Positions 14,745 through 22,128 of a stretch of 41,756 nucleotides of DNA are shown here, piece after piece. The notes under the pieces are model-generated. The model was not told the DNA's origin and searched no databases. It worked only from the letters and a program-made list of their open reading frames with translations. The DNA comes from a virus. The stretch spans positions 1-41,756 of IMG/VR virus record IMGVR_UViG_3300009130_000060; one strand, given 5' to 3'. Both the position numbers and the translations under genes were made by a program. Every line of letters begins with the position of its first letter. Position 1 is the first letter of the stretch.

Positions 14745-15446
14745 ATGAAAACACATACTTATACATACAGAGGGAAAACAGTAGATGTATATAAAGCGTC
14801 TTTAGATGATATTGCTAATAAAGAGCAATACAAAAACTATTTAGAGTTTACTGAAAACGGAATCACTACGAAAGTCTACCTAAAAGGATTAGAAATCAAT
14901 GACCAACAATATTCATTAACCGTTAAATGTTTCTTTAAGAGATATGTTGGAGACATCTTAGTATTCGAGAGTAAACCTTCTTACAAAACAGTTACAGATG
15001 AGTATGCTATGTTTTACGGTGTAAATGTTGATGGTTTATTGGGTGACTTTATTAGATTCGGTCAATTAAATACTATTGCAGGAGATTTTGATTTCACTAC
15101 TGGGGAATACTTTATTGGTGAATATGCTTTTCCTTTCAATCCTTTAAATGGTTATGCTCCAATGCAACCAATTACTTATGACTTAACTACAACCGAAACA
15201 GGAGTTACTGTATCAGTAGTAGACACTAAAGAAGAGTACAACATAGAGTATTCTTTAGACGGAGGAGTAACCTATGATGATTTAGTTGAAACTGAAATTG
15301 CTTTAGAACCTGGTAATTACACTATTATAGTTAGAGCTAAAGAAGAATTGTATCCTTTCCCTTCTAGTTTTACTATTGTAGAGCCTTACGAAACTCCAAG
15401 CGAGGTAGACACTCCTGATTTAGGAGGACCTGTAGACTTTGATTAA
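14745..15446 (+). CDS. Hypothetical structural protein with C-terminal beta-sandwich (233 aa)
   Basis: Not recognised. The first 145 residues are mixed beta (T-Y-T-Y-R-G-K-T-V-D-V-Y), followed by a Fn3/Ig-like repeat from about 145 to 210 (V-T-V-S-V-V-D...Y-N-I-E-Y-S-L-D-G-G...Y-T-I-I-V-R-A-K). The tail is acidic and Pro-rich. The start follows the previous stop directly. Its place among lectin-domain proteins suggests a virion-surface component. Confidence 0.6.
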   Translation: MKTHTYTYRGKTVDVYKASLDDIANKEQYKNYLEFTENGITTKVYLKGLEINDQQYSLTVKCFFKRYVGDILVFESKPSYKTVTDEYAMFYGVNVDGLLGDFIRFGQLNTIAGDFDFTTGEYFIGEYAFPFNPLNGYAPMQPITYDLTTTETGVTVSVVDTKEEYNIEYSLDGGVTYDDLVETEIALEPGNYTIIVRAKEELYPFPSSFTIVEPYETPSEVDTPDLGGPVDFD

Positions 15447-15457
15447 ACAACAATGTT

Positions 15458-18442
15458 ATGATACAAAACTCACTACACAGTAGGTATAACAGGAACCATA
15501 GTCCTAAGAGCTTTTCTTGGGATGGTTCTAATACCACAAGTAAGATTATTTGTACGGATGCTAGTAGAAGTATTAGAATGGCTAATGATTGGACGTTTGC
15601 GTGTTTAGTGAACTCCAATGACTCAACTGGTCTAACAACTTTATACAGTGATTATTTTGGTTCAGATGGTATAGCTATCTGTTTAGATTTACTAACGAAC
15701 CCAAGTGAAACATACATTCGTATAATTGACAGAGGTACAAATACAGCTCGTTATTACGCCACTAATAGTCTTTTTACAAATAAATGGATTTCAGTAATAG
15801 TTAGTTATGAAAGCTCTACAAATGAATTAAGTTGTTACGTAAATGGAGTAAACTTAGGTAACAATACATTGGGTAATAAAACTTATTCAGCTACAGCAGA
15901 ATGGGCAGTAGGAGATGACTTTGGTCTATACTGTTTACCTTCTACTTTTTCAAATACTTCGGTAGAAGGTTTGTACTCAAGCTTTTGTATTCTAGACAAG
16001 CAAGCCGACAATGGCTTCATAGAAAGCTTTAACGTCTTTGGAGAACCTGATTCTGCTTCTTATAGTAACGTAACTTTCTTTACAGACCTTAGCAAGGTTA
16101 ATGCTAAATCCTCTTATGTAGGAACTGAATGTTCTTCCGTATTCTACAATAGTGCGACAACAACTAAAGAAATTAAATACCTTGGCTTTGACAATCAGAA
16201 GCTAGGCATAGATGCAAGCAACAACTTAGCGTTAGATATGGGTTCTCTATGGCATAACGCAGTTCCTGTTGGGAGTGGAGGAAGCTTTAGATTAAATAGC
16301 TTTAATCTTGCAAATAACCCTCCAACAGTAGGGTTTGCTAATGGTTGGACAATGGTTTGGAAGGGAAATTTCGCACCTAGTGGATTACCAAACCAAATAG
16401 ACTCTACTTGGTTTATTCAGCAATTCGCAGGATTTTCGTCAACGCAACATTTAATCACGCACGACATTAGTGCATCTAACATTGAACATATAGTTCGTGA
16501 TAATAGCAATAATGTTTTAGGCTCTATAGTTATCCCTATCGCTAACATAGACAGACAAATAACACTAACTATTACAGCAGACCCTATTGGAGAATACAAA
16601 GCTTACATAGACGGTGCTTTAGTTACAACGGCTACCTTTACTTATAAAGAATTGAGTGATGGAAGTTCTAATTGTAGAGTAGGTGTTTTAAGTACAGGAA
16701 GTTCTAACCAAAGACATTACAAAAATCTTAGTGCGTTAAAAATTTATGACAGACCTTTAAATAGCACAGAAGCATTATTAACAAATGGTTATGATCTGAA
16801 TGCATTAAGTGGGTTAATTTGTAGTTTTTCCACAGACGTAAGGGATAATATTTGGTACGATGACACAGGGAACTGTTTGCCTTCTTTAAGTGGAGGAAGT
16901 ATGCCTTCTAACACTAATTTTATTATTCCTATACCAGGAAAGAATACAGAACCAAAGGGTCTCTCTAATGATTGCTTGTTAAAAGACTTTTATGTAGAGG
17001 AAACAGAAGATGCTTTCGGTTTAGATATGGGTGATTTATGGTACACAGAACCTACTTTATCCAACTCTAATGTAGTAAATATAGATTTAGAAAGTGGTAC
17101 TACAAATCACACAGTAGGTTGGACTAATGGTTATAGCGTAACTTTCAAAGGTAATTTAGCTTATAGACCTAGTATTCCAAGTGCTTCAACTCAAACAATC
17201 GCTTGGTTTTGTAGTGGTAACGCTTCTTTACGTACAGATGGAGTAGATGATATATTTTTGCAGATTACAGGTATTACAGGAACTTTCTTACACACACAGG
17301 TTAAACTAGACCGAAACAATGTTTATACAGTAACTGTAACAGCATCAGGCGTTTACACAATGTATGTTAATGGAGTTAAAAGAACTCAAGAAACTAAAAC
17401 TTTTATTCCTTTAAATAACGATACAACCTCTATGGCAATAGGAGTGCTATCTCCTAAAAGATTTTATAAGAATTTCCAAAGCATTAGAATTTACGATGGA
17501 GTTCTTACAGACGCACAAGCTAGTAGCGTATTAGGAAGTGAATTGGACACTTATAGTCCTTTATGCTCTTACTCTACTAATATGAACTCTTCTGCTAAAC
17601 TAATAGACAACACAGGTAATTTAGCAGACACTACTCCTGTTGTTTCTCATACGTTTATTGATACAGTTGTGGAAACTGATAGTGGGTTTCAACCTAGAAG
17701 AAAAGGTTTGCAGTTTACAGCAGCGAATCAACACTACTTAAAGATAGCCGACCTACCACAAATAGATGTAGATTTAGGTTGTACTATTATAATGGTAGCT
17801 AAAGATTTTGCTATGGCTTCTGATAGAACTATAGCTTGGTTTAGCGATGAAGTAGCGACAAACGACTTAATACGTATTCTATACAGAACTGGAACACCTA
17901 ATGTAGTAGGGTTTAACAGTAATGTTTCTACAGGTTCTGAAATCCAAACAGAAGTAGACGCTAATGAATCTAATAGATTAGTTTTTAAAGCTTCTAATCA
18001 AACTCAAACAGAACCTAAAAACACATTTAATAAATTAGGTTCGGTTAATAAAATTTCAGATGTGAAGACTGAAGCTTTTGTTAGAAATGGAGCTACGTAT
18101 GATTTATTTATTGGTGGAGTACCAGGCGAAGACTTACCTACTTTTGGTGCAGAGCAGTATTGTGATGTTACTATTGAATCATTTATATTAGTTAATGGAG
18201 TAATGGATGATGCTGATATTGATAAAATAATACACAACAACAAAGTAAACAACGTACCTATTGAACTACAAGAAAAGTACGACTTTGAAGTGATTGTAGA
18301 TTTTAATAATGTATATGATGATGCAGGTACTTTAAAGGTAAAAGATTTAAGTGGTAATGACCACGATATTGTTGCTAGGGGTAGTGCAGGTCTTGGTTGG
18401 AACAATTTAACAGAATTAGAAGCAAGTCAAGTAGATTTATAA
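15458..18442 (+). CDS. Large multi-LamG virion adhesin (994 aa)
   Basis: Probable receptor- or glycan-binding protein built of about four ConA/LamG-like domains, at roughly 18-215, 250-480, 520-745 and 755-960. Domains two and three are clear duplicates: L-D-M-G-S-L-W against L-D-M-G-D-L-W, then G-W-T-M-V-W-K-G-N against G-Y-S-V-T-F-K-G-N, G-V-L-S...Y-K-N-L against G-V-L-S...Y-K-N-F, and a shared I-Y-D near their ends. Domain four has L-Q-F-T-A-A-N-Q-H-Y-L, typical of LamG starts. No trimerising collagen-like repeat or chaperone is seen. It lies just before the phospholipase and amidase, in the adhesion block. Confidence 0.7.
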   Translation: MIQNSLHSRYNRNHSPKSFSWDGSNTTSKIICTDASRSIRMANDWTFACLVNSNDSTGLTTLYSDYFGSDGIAICLDLLTNPSETYIRIIDRGTNTARYYATNSLFTNKWISVIVSYESSTNELSCYVNGVNLGNNTLGNKTYSATAEWAVGDDFGLYCLPSTFSNTSVEGLYSSFCILDKQADNGFIESFNVFGEPDSASYSNVTFFTDLSKVNAKSSYVGTECSSVFYNSATTTKEIKYLGFDNQKLGIDASNNLALDMGSLWHNAVPVGSGGSFRLNSFNLANNPPTVGFANGWTMVWKGNFAPSGLPNQIDSTWFIQQFAGFSSTQHLITHDISASNIEHIVRDNSNNVLGSIVIPIANIDRQITLTITADPIGEYKAYIDGALVTTATFTYKELSDGSSNCRVGVLSTGSSNQRHYKNLSALKIYDRPLNSTEALLTNGYDLNALSGLICSFSTDVRDNIWYDDTGNCLPSLSGGSMPSNTNFIIPIPGKNTEPKGLSNDCLLKDFYVEETEDAFGLDMGDLWYTEPTLSNSNVVNIDLESGTTNHTVGWTNGYSVTFKGNLAYRPSIPSASTQTIAWFCSGNASLRTDGVDDIFLQITGITGTFLHTQVKLDRNNVYTVTVTASGVYTMYVNGVKRTQETKTFIPLNNDTTSMAIGVLSPKRFYKNFQSIRIYDGVLTDAQASSVLGSELDTYSPLCSYSTNMNSSAKLIDNTGNLADTTPVVSHTFIDTVVETDSGFQPRRKGLQFTAANQHYLKIADLPQIDVDLGCTIIMVAKDFAMASDRTIAWFSDEVATNDLIRILYRTGTPNVVGFNSNVSTGSEIQTEVDANESNRLVFKASNQTQTEPKNTFNKLGSVNKISDVKTEAFVRNGATYDLFIGGVPGEDLPTFGAEQYCDVTIESFILVNGVMDDADIDKIIHNNKVNNVPIELQEKYDFEVIVDFNNVYDDAGTLKVKDLSGNDHDIVARGSAGLGWNNLTELEASQVDL

Positions 18443-19339
18443 ATGAAAATAGCAGTATTAACAGGAGGTGGTGCTGACGGTGCTTTTACCGTTGGTCGCC
18501 TAGAGACATTAAATAAAGATTATGATAAAGCTATCGGCTCTAGTACAGGGTCGTTAGCTTCTGTCTTAACATTACTAAAGGACTGGGATAAATTGGGAGA
18601 CGCCTATGAAAACACGGAAACCAAAGACATCACAGAAAAAAGTGCTTTTAGTAAAGACGGCTCAATAAATATTAGAAAAGTTATCACAAGAACAATAAGA
18701 AGTTATGGAAAAAGACAACCAAAAACTGTGGGAGAAAGTAAAGCACTTCGTAAAAGAATTAATACTTTCGTTAGCGAAGCAGACTATAACAGATTACGTG
18801 AACAAGAAAAAGAAGCAATAGTAACTTGCTTTAGTATGACCACTGAAAGTGTATCACATTTTAGTAGTTTAACAGAAAAATTTGAGGATTTTAAAGATTG
18901 GATGTGGGCAAGTGCAAACCCTCCTATTGTTTTTTCGTTATTAAAGAAAGCAAAAGTAGAAGGAGGGAATATTGAAGAATGGGTAGATGGTGGAGTTGGC
19001 TCGATCACACCTATATCTTTAGCTGTACTATCAGGAGCTTCAGAAGTGGACGTGTTTATGCACCAACCAAAACCTGAACACCATTTTAAGAAAAGCATTA
19101 AAAATGTACCTCACTTTATTTCTAGGCTTTTTAAATCTTATTACAAAATAAATGAAGTAAAGGAATTAGAAGCAGGACTAGAATTAGCTAAATTACTAAA
19201 CGTAAATGTGAATGTTTACTGGATGCCTCAAGAGTATTACGACAACTCTTTAATTTTTGGAAAAGAGAAAATGAAAAACTTGAGACAAAAAGGTAGAGAA
19301 CACGCTTACGATTGCATTGATAACTACAACTTTCGGTAA
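18443..19339 (+). CDS. Patatin-like phospholipase
   Basis: Probable acyl hydrolase of the patatin family, which uses a Ser/Asp dyad to cleave phospholipids. All three hallmarks are present: oxyanion-hole glycines G-G-G-A-D-G-A-F (8-15), nucleophile elbow G-S-S-T-G with Ser34, and D-G-G with Asp182 (V-D-G-G-V). Length, 298 aa, is normal. There is no signal peptide. The gene starts directly after the lectin gene stop and is followed seven bases later by an amidase, so it may attack the host membrane during lysis, or be virion-bound for entry. Which of the two is not shown by the sequence. Confidence 0.85.
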   Translation: MKIAVLTGGGADGAFTVGRLETLNKDYDKAIGSSTGSLASVLTLLKDWDKLGDAYENTETKDITEKSAFSKDGSINIRKVITRTIRSYGKRQPKTVGESKALRKRINTFVSEADYNRLREQEKEAIVTCFSMTTESVSHFSSLTEKFEDFKDWMWASANPPIVFSLLKKAKVEGGNIEEWVDGGVGSITPISLAVLSGASEVDVFMHQPKPEHHFKKSIKNVPHFISRLFKSYYKINEVKELEAGLELAKLLNVNVNVYWMPQEYYDNSLIFGKEKMKNLRQKGREHAYDCIDNYNFR

Positions 19340-19346
19340 CAAAATT

Positions 19347-19982
19347 ATGAGTAAAAGACATTGGATTCTTGACGCAGGACACGGTGGTATGGTTGACGGA
19401 CAATATACCACTAATCCTTATTATGACGAAAACGACCCTAAGACATTTCATAAAATGTGGGTTCACGATGGTACACCTATATACGAAGGAGTATTTAACA
19501 GATTGGTTGTCAATCAGATAGCTACTCGTCTTAAAGAGGAAGGCGTCTCACATCAAAAATTAGTAGGTCAATTAGACACTTCATTAAGATGGAGAAAGAA
19601 TGAAGCAAACTATATATATACAAAGAAACCTGAAAGTGTATTAGTATCAGTACACGGAAATGCTTTTAACGGTCTAGCAAAAGGAATTGAAGTATTTACA
19701 AGTAAAGGAGAAACGAAAAGTGACCCTATTGCAGAAGTATTTTGCACAGAGGCAGACAAAGAGTTTCCTAGTAAAGCAATGAGATGGGATTTGTCAGATG
19801 GAGACAAAGACAAGGAAGCTAACTTCTATATTTTATCTAAAACTAGATTACCTGCAATATTAACCGAAAACTTTTTCTTTGACAATAAAGACGAAGCAGA
19901 GTTTATGATGTCAGAAGAAGGTGTAAGAAGAATAGCAGAGTATCACGTACAAGCAATTTTAAAGATAGAAAAATGGACATAG
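19347..19982 (+). CDS. N-acetylmuramoyl-L-alanine amidase (Amidase_3 type endolysin)
   Basis: Zinc hydrolase cutting the bond between muramic acid and the stem peptide. Zinc ligands are visible in the usual order: L-D-A-G-H-G-G (His12), Y-E-G-V-F-N (Glu47) and S-V-H-G-N-A (His103); the catalytic Glu is in I-L-T-E-N (Glu174). Length, 211 aa, equals a bare catalytic domain with no wall-binding domain, usual for phages of Gram-negative-type hosts. I start at ATG 19347, eight bases after the phospholipase stop; an upstream in-frame TTG at 19317 would overlap that gene and adds no family residues. No signal peptide, so release would need a holin, for which the next two small genes are candidates. 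Confidence 0.9.
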   Translation: MSKRHWILDAGHGGMVDGQYTTNPYYDENDPKTFHKMWVHDGTPIYEGVFNRLVVNQIATRLKEEGVSHQKLVGQLDTSLRWRKNEANYIYTKKPESVLVSVHGNAFNGLAKGIEVFTSKGETKSDPIAEVFCTEADKEFPSKAMRWDLSDGDKDKEANFYILSKTRLPAILTENFFFDNKDEAEFMMSEEGVRRIAEYHVQAILKIEKWT

Positions 19983-20152
19983 AAGATTTGAAAGCATTAG
20001 CCGTTGTATTTATGACAGGAATTTTTGAGCATTTAATGCATAATCCTATTGGTAGCTTAACAGCAATTATTGGTTTATTGTATGTATATCAAAAATGGCA
20101 AACACAAAGTATTTTAAGAAAGAAAGCTGAAAAAGATTTAAAAGACGAATAA
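19973..20152 (+). CDS. Small membrane protein, holin candidate (59 aa)
   Basis: Starts inside the amidase end (ATG 19973, amidase stop 19982). Residues about 9-39 are hydrophobic with one or two short membrane spans broken by H-L-M-H-N-P, and the C-terminal 18 residues are strongly charged (I-L-R-K-K-A-E-K-D-L-K-D-E), the layout of small phage holins. Direct linkage with the endolysin gene supports a role in lysis timing; family not recognised. Confidence 0.6.
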   Translation: MDIEDLKALAVVFMTGIFEHLMHNPIGSLTAIIGLLYVYQKWQTQSILRKKAEKDLKDE

Positions 20153-20242
20153 ATGAAAAAGGCACTTATTATTATTTTGTTTGGAATAATGACTACTTAT
20201 TATTTATTAAAAAAACATTTTGAAGAACTATGGCAGTTATAA
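20153..20242 (+). CDS. Tiny single-span membrane peptide (29 aa)
   Basis: Begins M-K-K-A-L-I-I-I-L-F-G-I-M and is mostly one membrane segment with a charged end (K-K-H-F-E-E). It follows the holin candidate without a gap and overlaps the next ATG by 13 bases, so it fits the packing exactly. It could be an antiholin, spanin-like piece or signal peptide-like remnant; too short to classify. Confidence 0.45.
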   Translation: MKKALIIILFGIMTTYYLLKKHFEELWQL

Positions 20243-21738
20243 ACCTAAGCCCATTAACATTAACACAGGATTGTCCTAATGTTAATATTAAGGACGATAC
20301 ACTTTATTATAATGAAGCTTTATCTTATGGAGATTTTAAGTTTCACGATTTTGTAGGAGAGATTGGTGTTAATAAAACCAATACACTTTACGATTTTAAA
20401 TTCGGAACTTTTGAATTCACCAATATTACTATAACTATTGAAACAGATGGAGTTGGTAATATTATTAACCCTGAAGCACAATACAATGCTTTGGTTGAGT
20501 TGTTAGATTCTTTTAGTGAAGATTTTAAAGCTGTATTAATTAAACCTAACGATAAGTATAGACAGTGGTATATTAGAATATATTCTACTGACAACTCTTA
20601 TGTAGGTCAAAGTATAGACGCTACTGTTTTAGTGTCAGGTACAACTACTTATTACACAGACTTTGCTGAATATGGAGGAAATGGAGACGCAGCTTTCTAT
20701 ACAATAACATCTGATGATGATGGAAATGTTTATCACCCATTGTTTGATAATGAAGCAGATGCTCAACAATTTGATACTCTTCGAGGTGGTTCAGGAGATG
20801 CTACAGCTTATACTTTTTCAAATGACCCTACAGGAGCAACTTGGTATTTACCAAACTATCAGTTAATAAATATAGGTACATTAAGTGGCATTCCTTCAGG
20901 TTCTGTAACTGGTTGGGATTATTACGGTCCGATTATCTATTTTAATCTTATAACCGATTTACCTGAACCTACAACTTTAAGCCCATTTCTAGGCGTTATA
21001 CAAGCTTCAAAAAGTATTTCCAATAGAAACATTACATTGATACTTCCTGATGGCACAGAGGCTGATTTAGGAGCTGTTAAGCAAGTAGATGAAATTACAT
21101 TCTCTTCTATCGAATATACAGAAGGTCAAATTTTCACATTAACATTTTGTAACGACACTATTACTTACGCCGTAACAGATGACAATGACGCTGAATGTGT
21201 AGCCAAAGGAATTAATGAGTTAATACAAGCAGAAAATTCAGAGAGTTACTTTACAAAGTATCTAACATCAAGTGTTGTAGATAACAAGATTGTTCTTACA
21301 GCAAAGAGTGCAGGAATTCCTTTTAATGTAACCGTATCATATGATGGAACTGAATCATACTCTATTAGTAATATAACAGGTAATGTTAGTAACTTGACTA
21401 ACACTGGGTTTTTACAAGGAGACTCGGTTGATTATAAATATATTGAAAGAGGTGGGGAATATGAGTTTATTCTTACTGTTTTATCAGAGTGTGATTACAA
21501 CCAATCATCTATCAAGAAGTTGTCTTGGTGCTACGATAAACAAAAGTTTGATTGCTGTTTTATAAACGCTATTGAGAAGCTGAAATGTAAGTGCAAGAAA
21601 GGTAGTAACGTATGTTACATATACAACGTAAAAAGAAGTATTGAATATATGTTAGACAATAACTACTCTCAAGAAGATATACAAAAGGTTGTAGATTTAG
21701 GTTGGAGTTTATGTACGTCTGACTGTGGATGTAAATAA
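20230..21738 (+). CDS. Structural protein with cysteine-rich C-terminus (502 aa)
   Basis: Not recognised as a whole. Residues about 165-210 contain V-Y-H-P-L-F-D-N-E-A-D-A...G-G-S-G-D-A...Y-L-P-N, a form of the Y-P-L-[YF]-x-x-x-x-x-A...G-G-G-x-A-H...Y-x-M-P motif that recurs in phage fibre and spike proteins. The middle part is beta-rich. The last 80 residues have about a dozen cysteines (F-D-C-C-F, L-K-C-K-C-K, L-C-T-S-D-C-G-C), which suggests metal or disulfide cross-linking. The following gene also has conserved-looking cysteines. Probably a tail or fibre-base protein. Confidence 0.6.
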   Translation: MAVINLSPLTLTQDCPNVNIKDDTLYYNEALSYGDFKFHDFVGEIGVNKTNTLYDFKFGTFEFTNITITIETDGVGNIINPEAQYNALVELLDSFSEDFKAVLIKPNDKYRQWYIRIYSTDNSYVGQSIDATVLVSGTTTYYTDFAEYGGNGDAAFYTITSDDDGNVYHPLFDNEADAQQFDTLRGGSGDATAYTFSNDPTGATWYLPNYQLINIGTLSGIPSGSVTGWDYYGPIIYFNLITDLPEPTTLSPFLGVIQASKSISNRNITLILPDGTEADLGAVKQVDEITFSSIEYTEGQIFTLTFCNDTITYAVTDDNDAECVAKGINELIQAENSESYFTKYLTSSVVDNKIVLTAKSAGIPFNVTVSYDGTESYSISNITGNVSNLTNTGFLQGDSVDYKYIERGGEYEFILTVLSECDYNQSSIKKLSWCYDKQKFDCCFINAIEKLKCKCKKGSNVCYIYNVKRSIEYMLDNNYSQEDIQKVVDLGWSLCTSDCGCK

Positions 21739-21739
21739 T

Positions 21740-22126
21740 ATGGCTTTAACACAAGAACAACAAAATAAAATTAACCTAAAGCAAAGTGCGATTGTGCATT
21801 TTGTTTTAGGTGCAGCTATACAAGATGATTATGGAAACTGGGAGACGGCAAAGTGTTTTCTAGATAAAGCTGTATCAATAGATAATGAAATAGCTAAAAT
21901 ACAAAGTATATGCGATGTAGATTTAGAATTGGATTTATCTTTAAATACTACTTGTGATATTACTAAAAAAGGTATTGGTTATTCAGCTATTGGCAGACCT
22001 GTTAAAAACTCTAGCGTTGGCTGTACAGTCCATACTGTAGTTGGAACTAATGTTCCCCCTCCTTATGGAGAATTTAAAAAATTAGAATTTAAACTAACTG
22101 ATTTCACAAAAGAAGTTACAGAATAA
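21740..22126 (+). CDS. Hypothetical protein linked to the cysteine-rich gene (128 aa)
   Basis: Not recognised. The N-terminal half is helical (E-Q-Q-N-K-I-N-L-K-Q-S-A...), the centre has three cysteines (S-I-C-D-V-D, N-T-T-C-D-I, V-G-C-T-V) in a beta-rich segment, and the end is charged. The start is the ATG directly after the previous stop; an in-frame GTG at 21725 lies within the upstream gene and is less likely. Probably a small partner of the preceding structural protein. Confidence 0.6.
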   Translation: MALTQEQQNKINLKQSAIVHFVLGAAIQDDYGNWETAKCFLDKAVSIDNEIAKIQSICDVDLELDLSLNTTCDITKKGIGYSAIGRPVKNSSVGCTVHTVVGTNVPPPYGEFKKLEFKLTDFTKEVTE

Positions 22127-22128
22127 AA

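Noticed and set aside
18004-18405. Antisense frame of 133 codons (also 8651-9007, 32416-32844 and 39857-40351)
   Set aside because: All are opposite well-supported + strand genes, have Ser/Leu/Ile-rich compositions typical of reverse-frame translation, and lack motifs.
19317-19346. TTG-initiated extension of the amidase
   Set aside because: It overlaps the phospholipase end and adds residues not found in the Amidase_3 fold; ATG 19347 is well placed.
21725-21739. GTG-initiated extension of the 128-aa protein
   Set aside because: It lies within the previous gene; ATG 21740 directly after the stop is the natural start.
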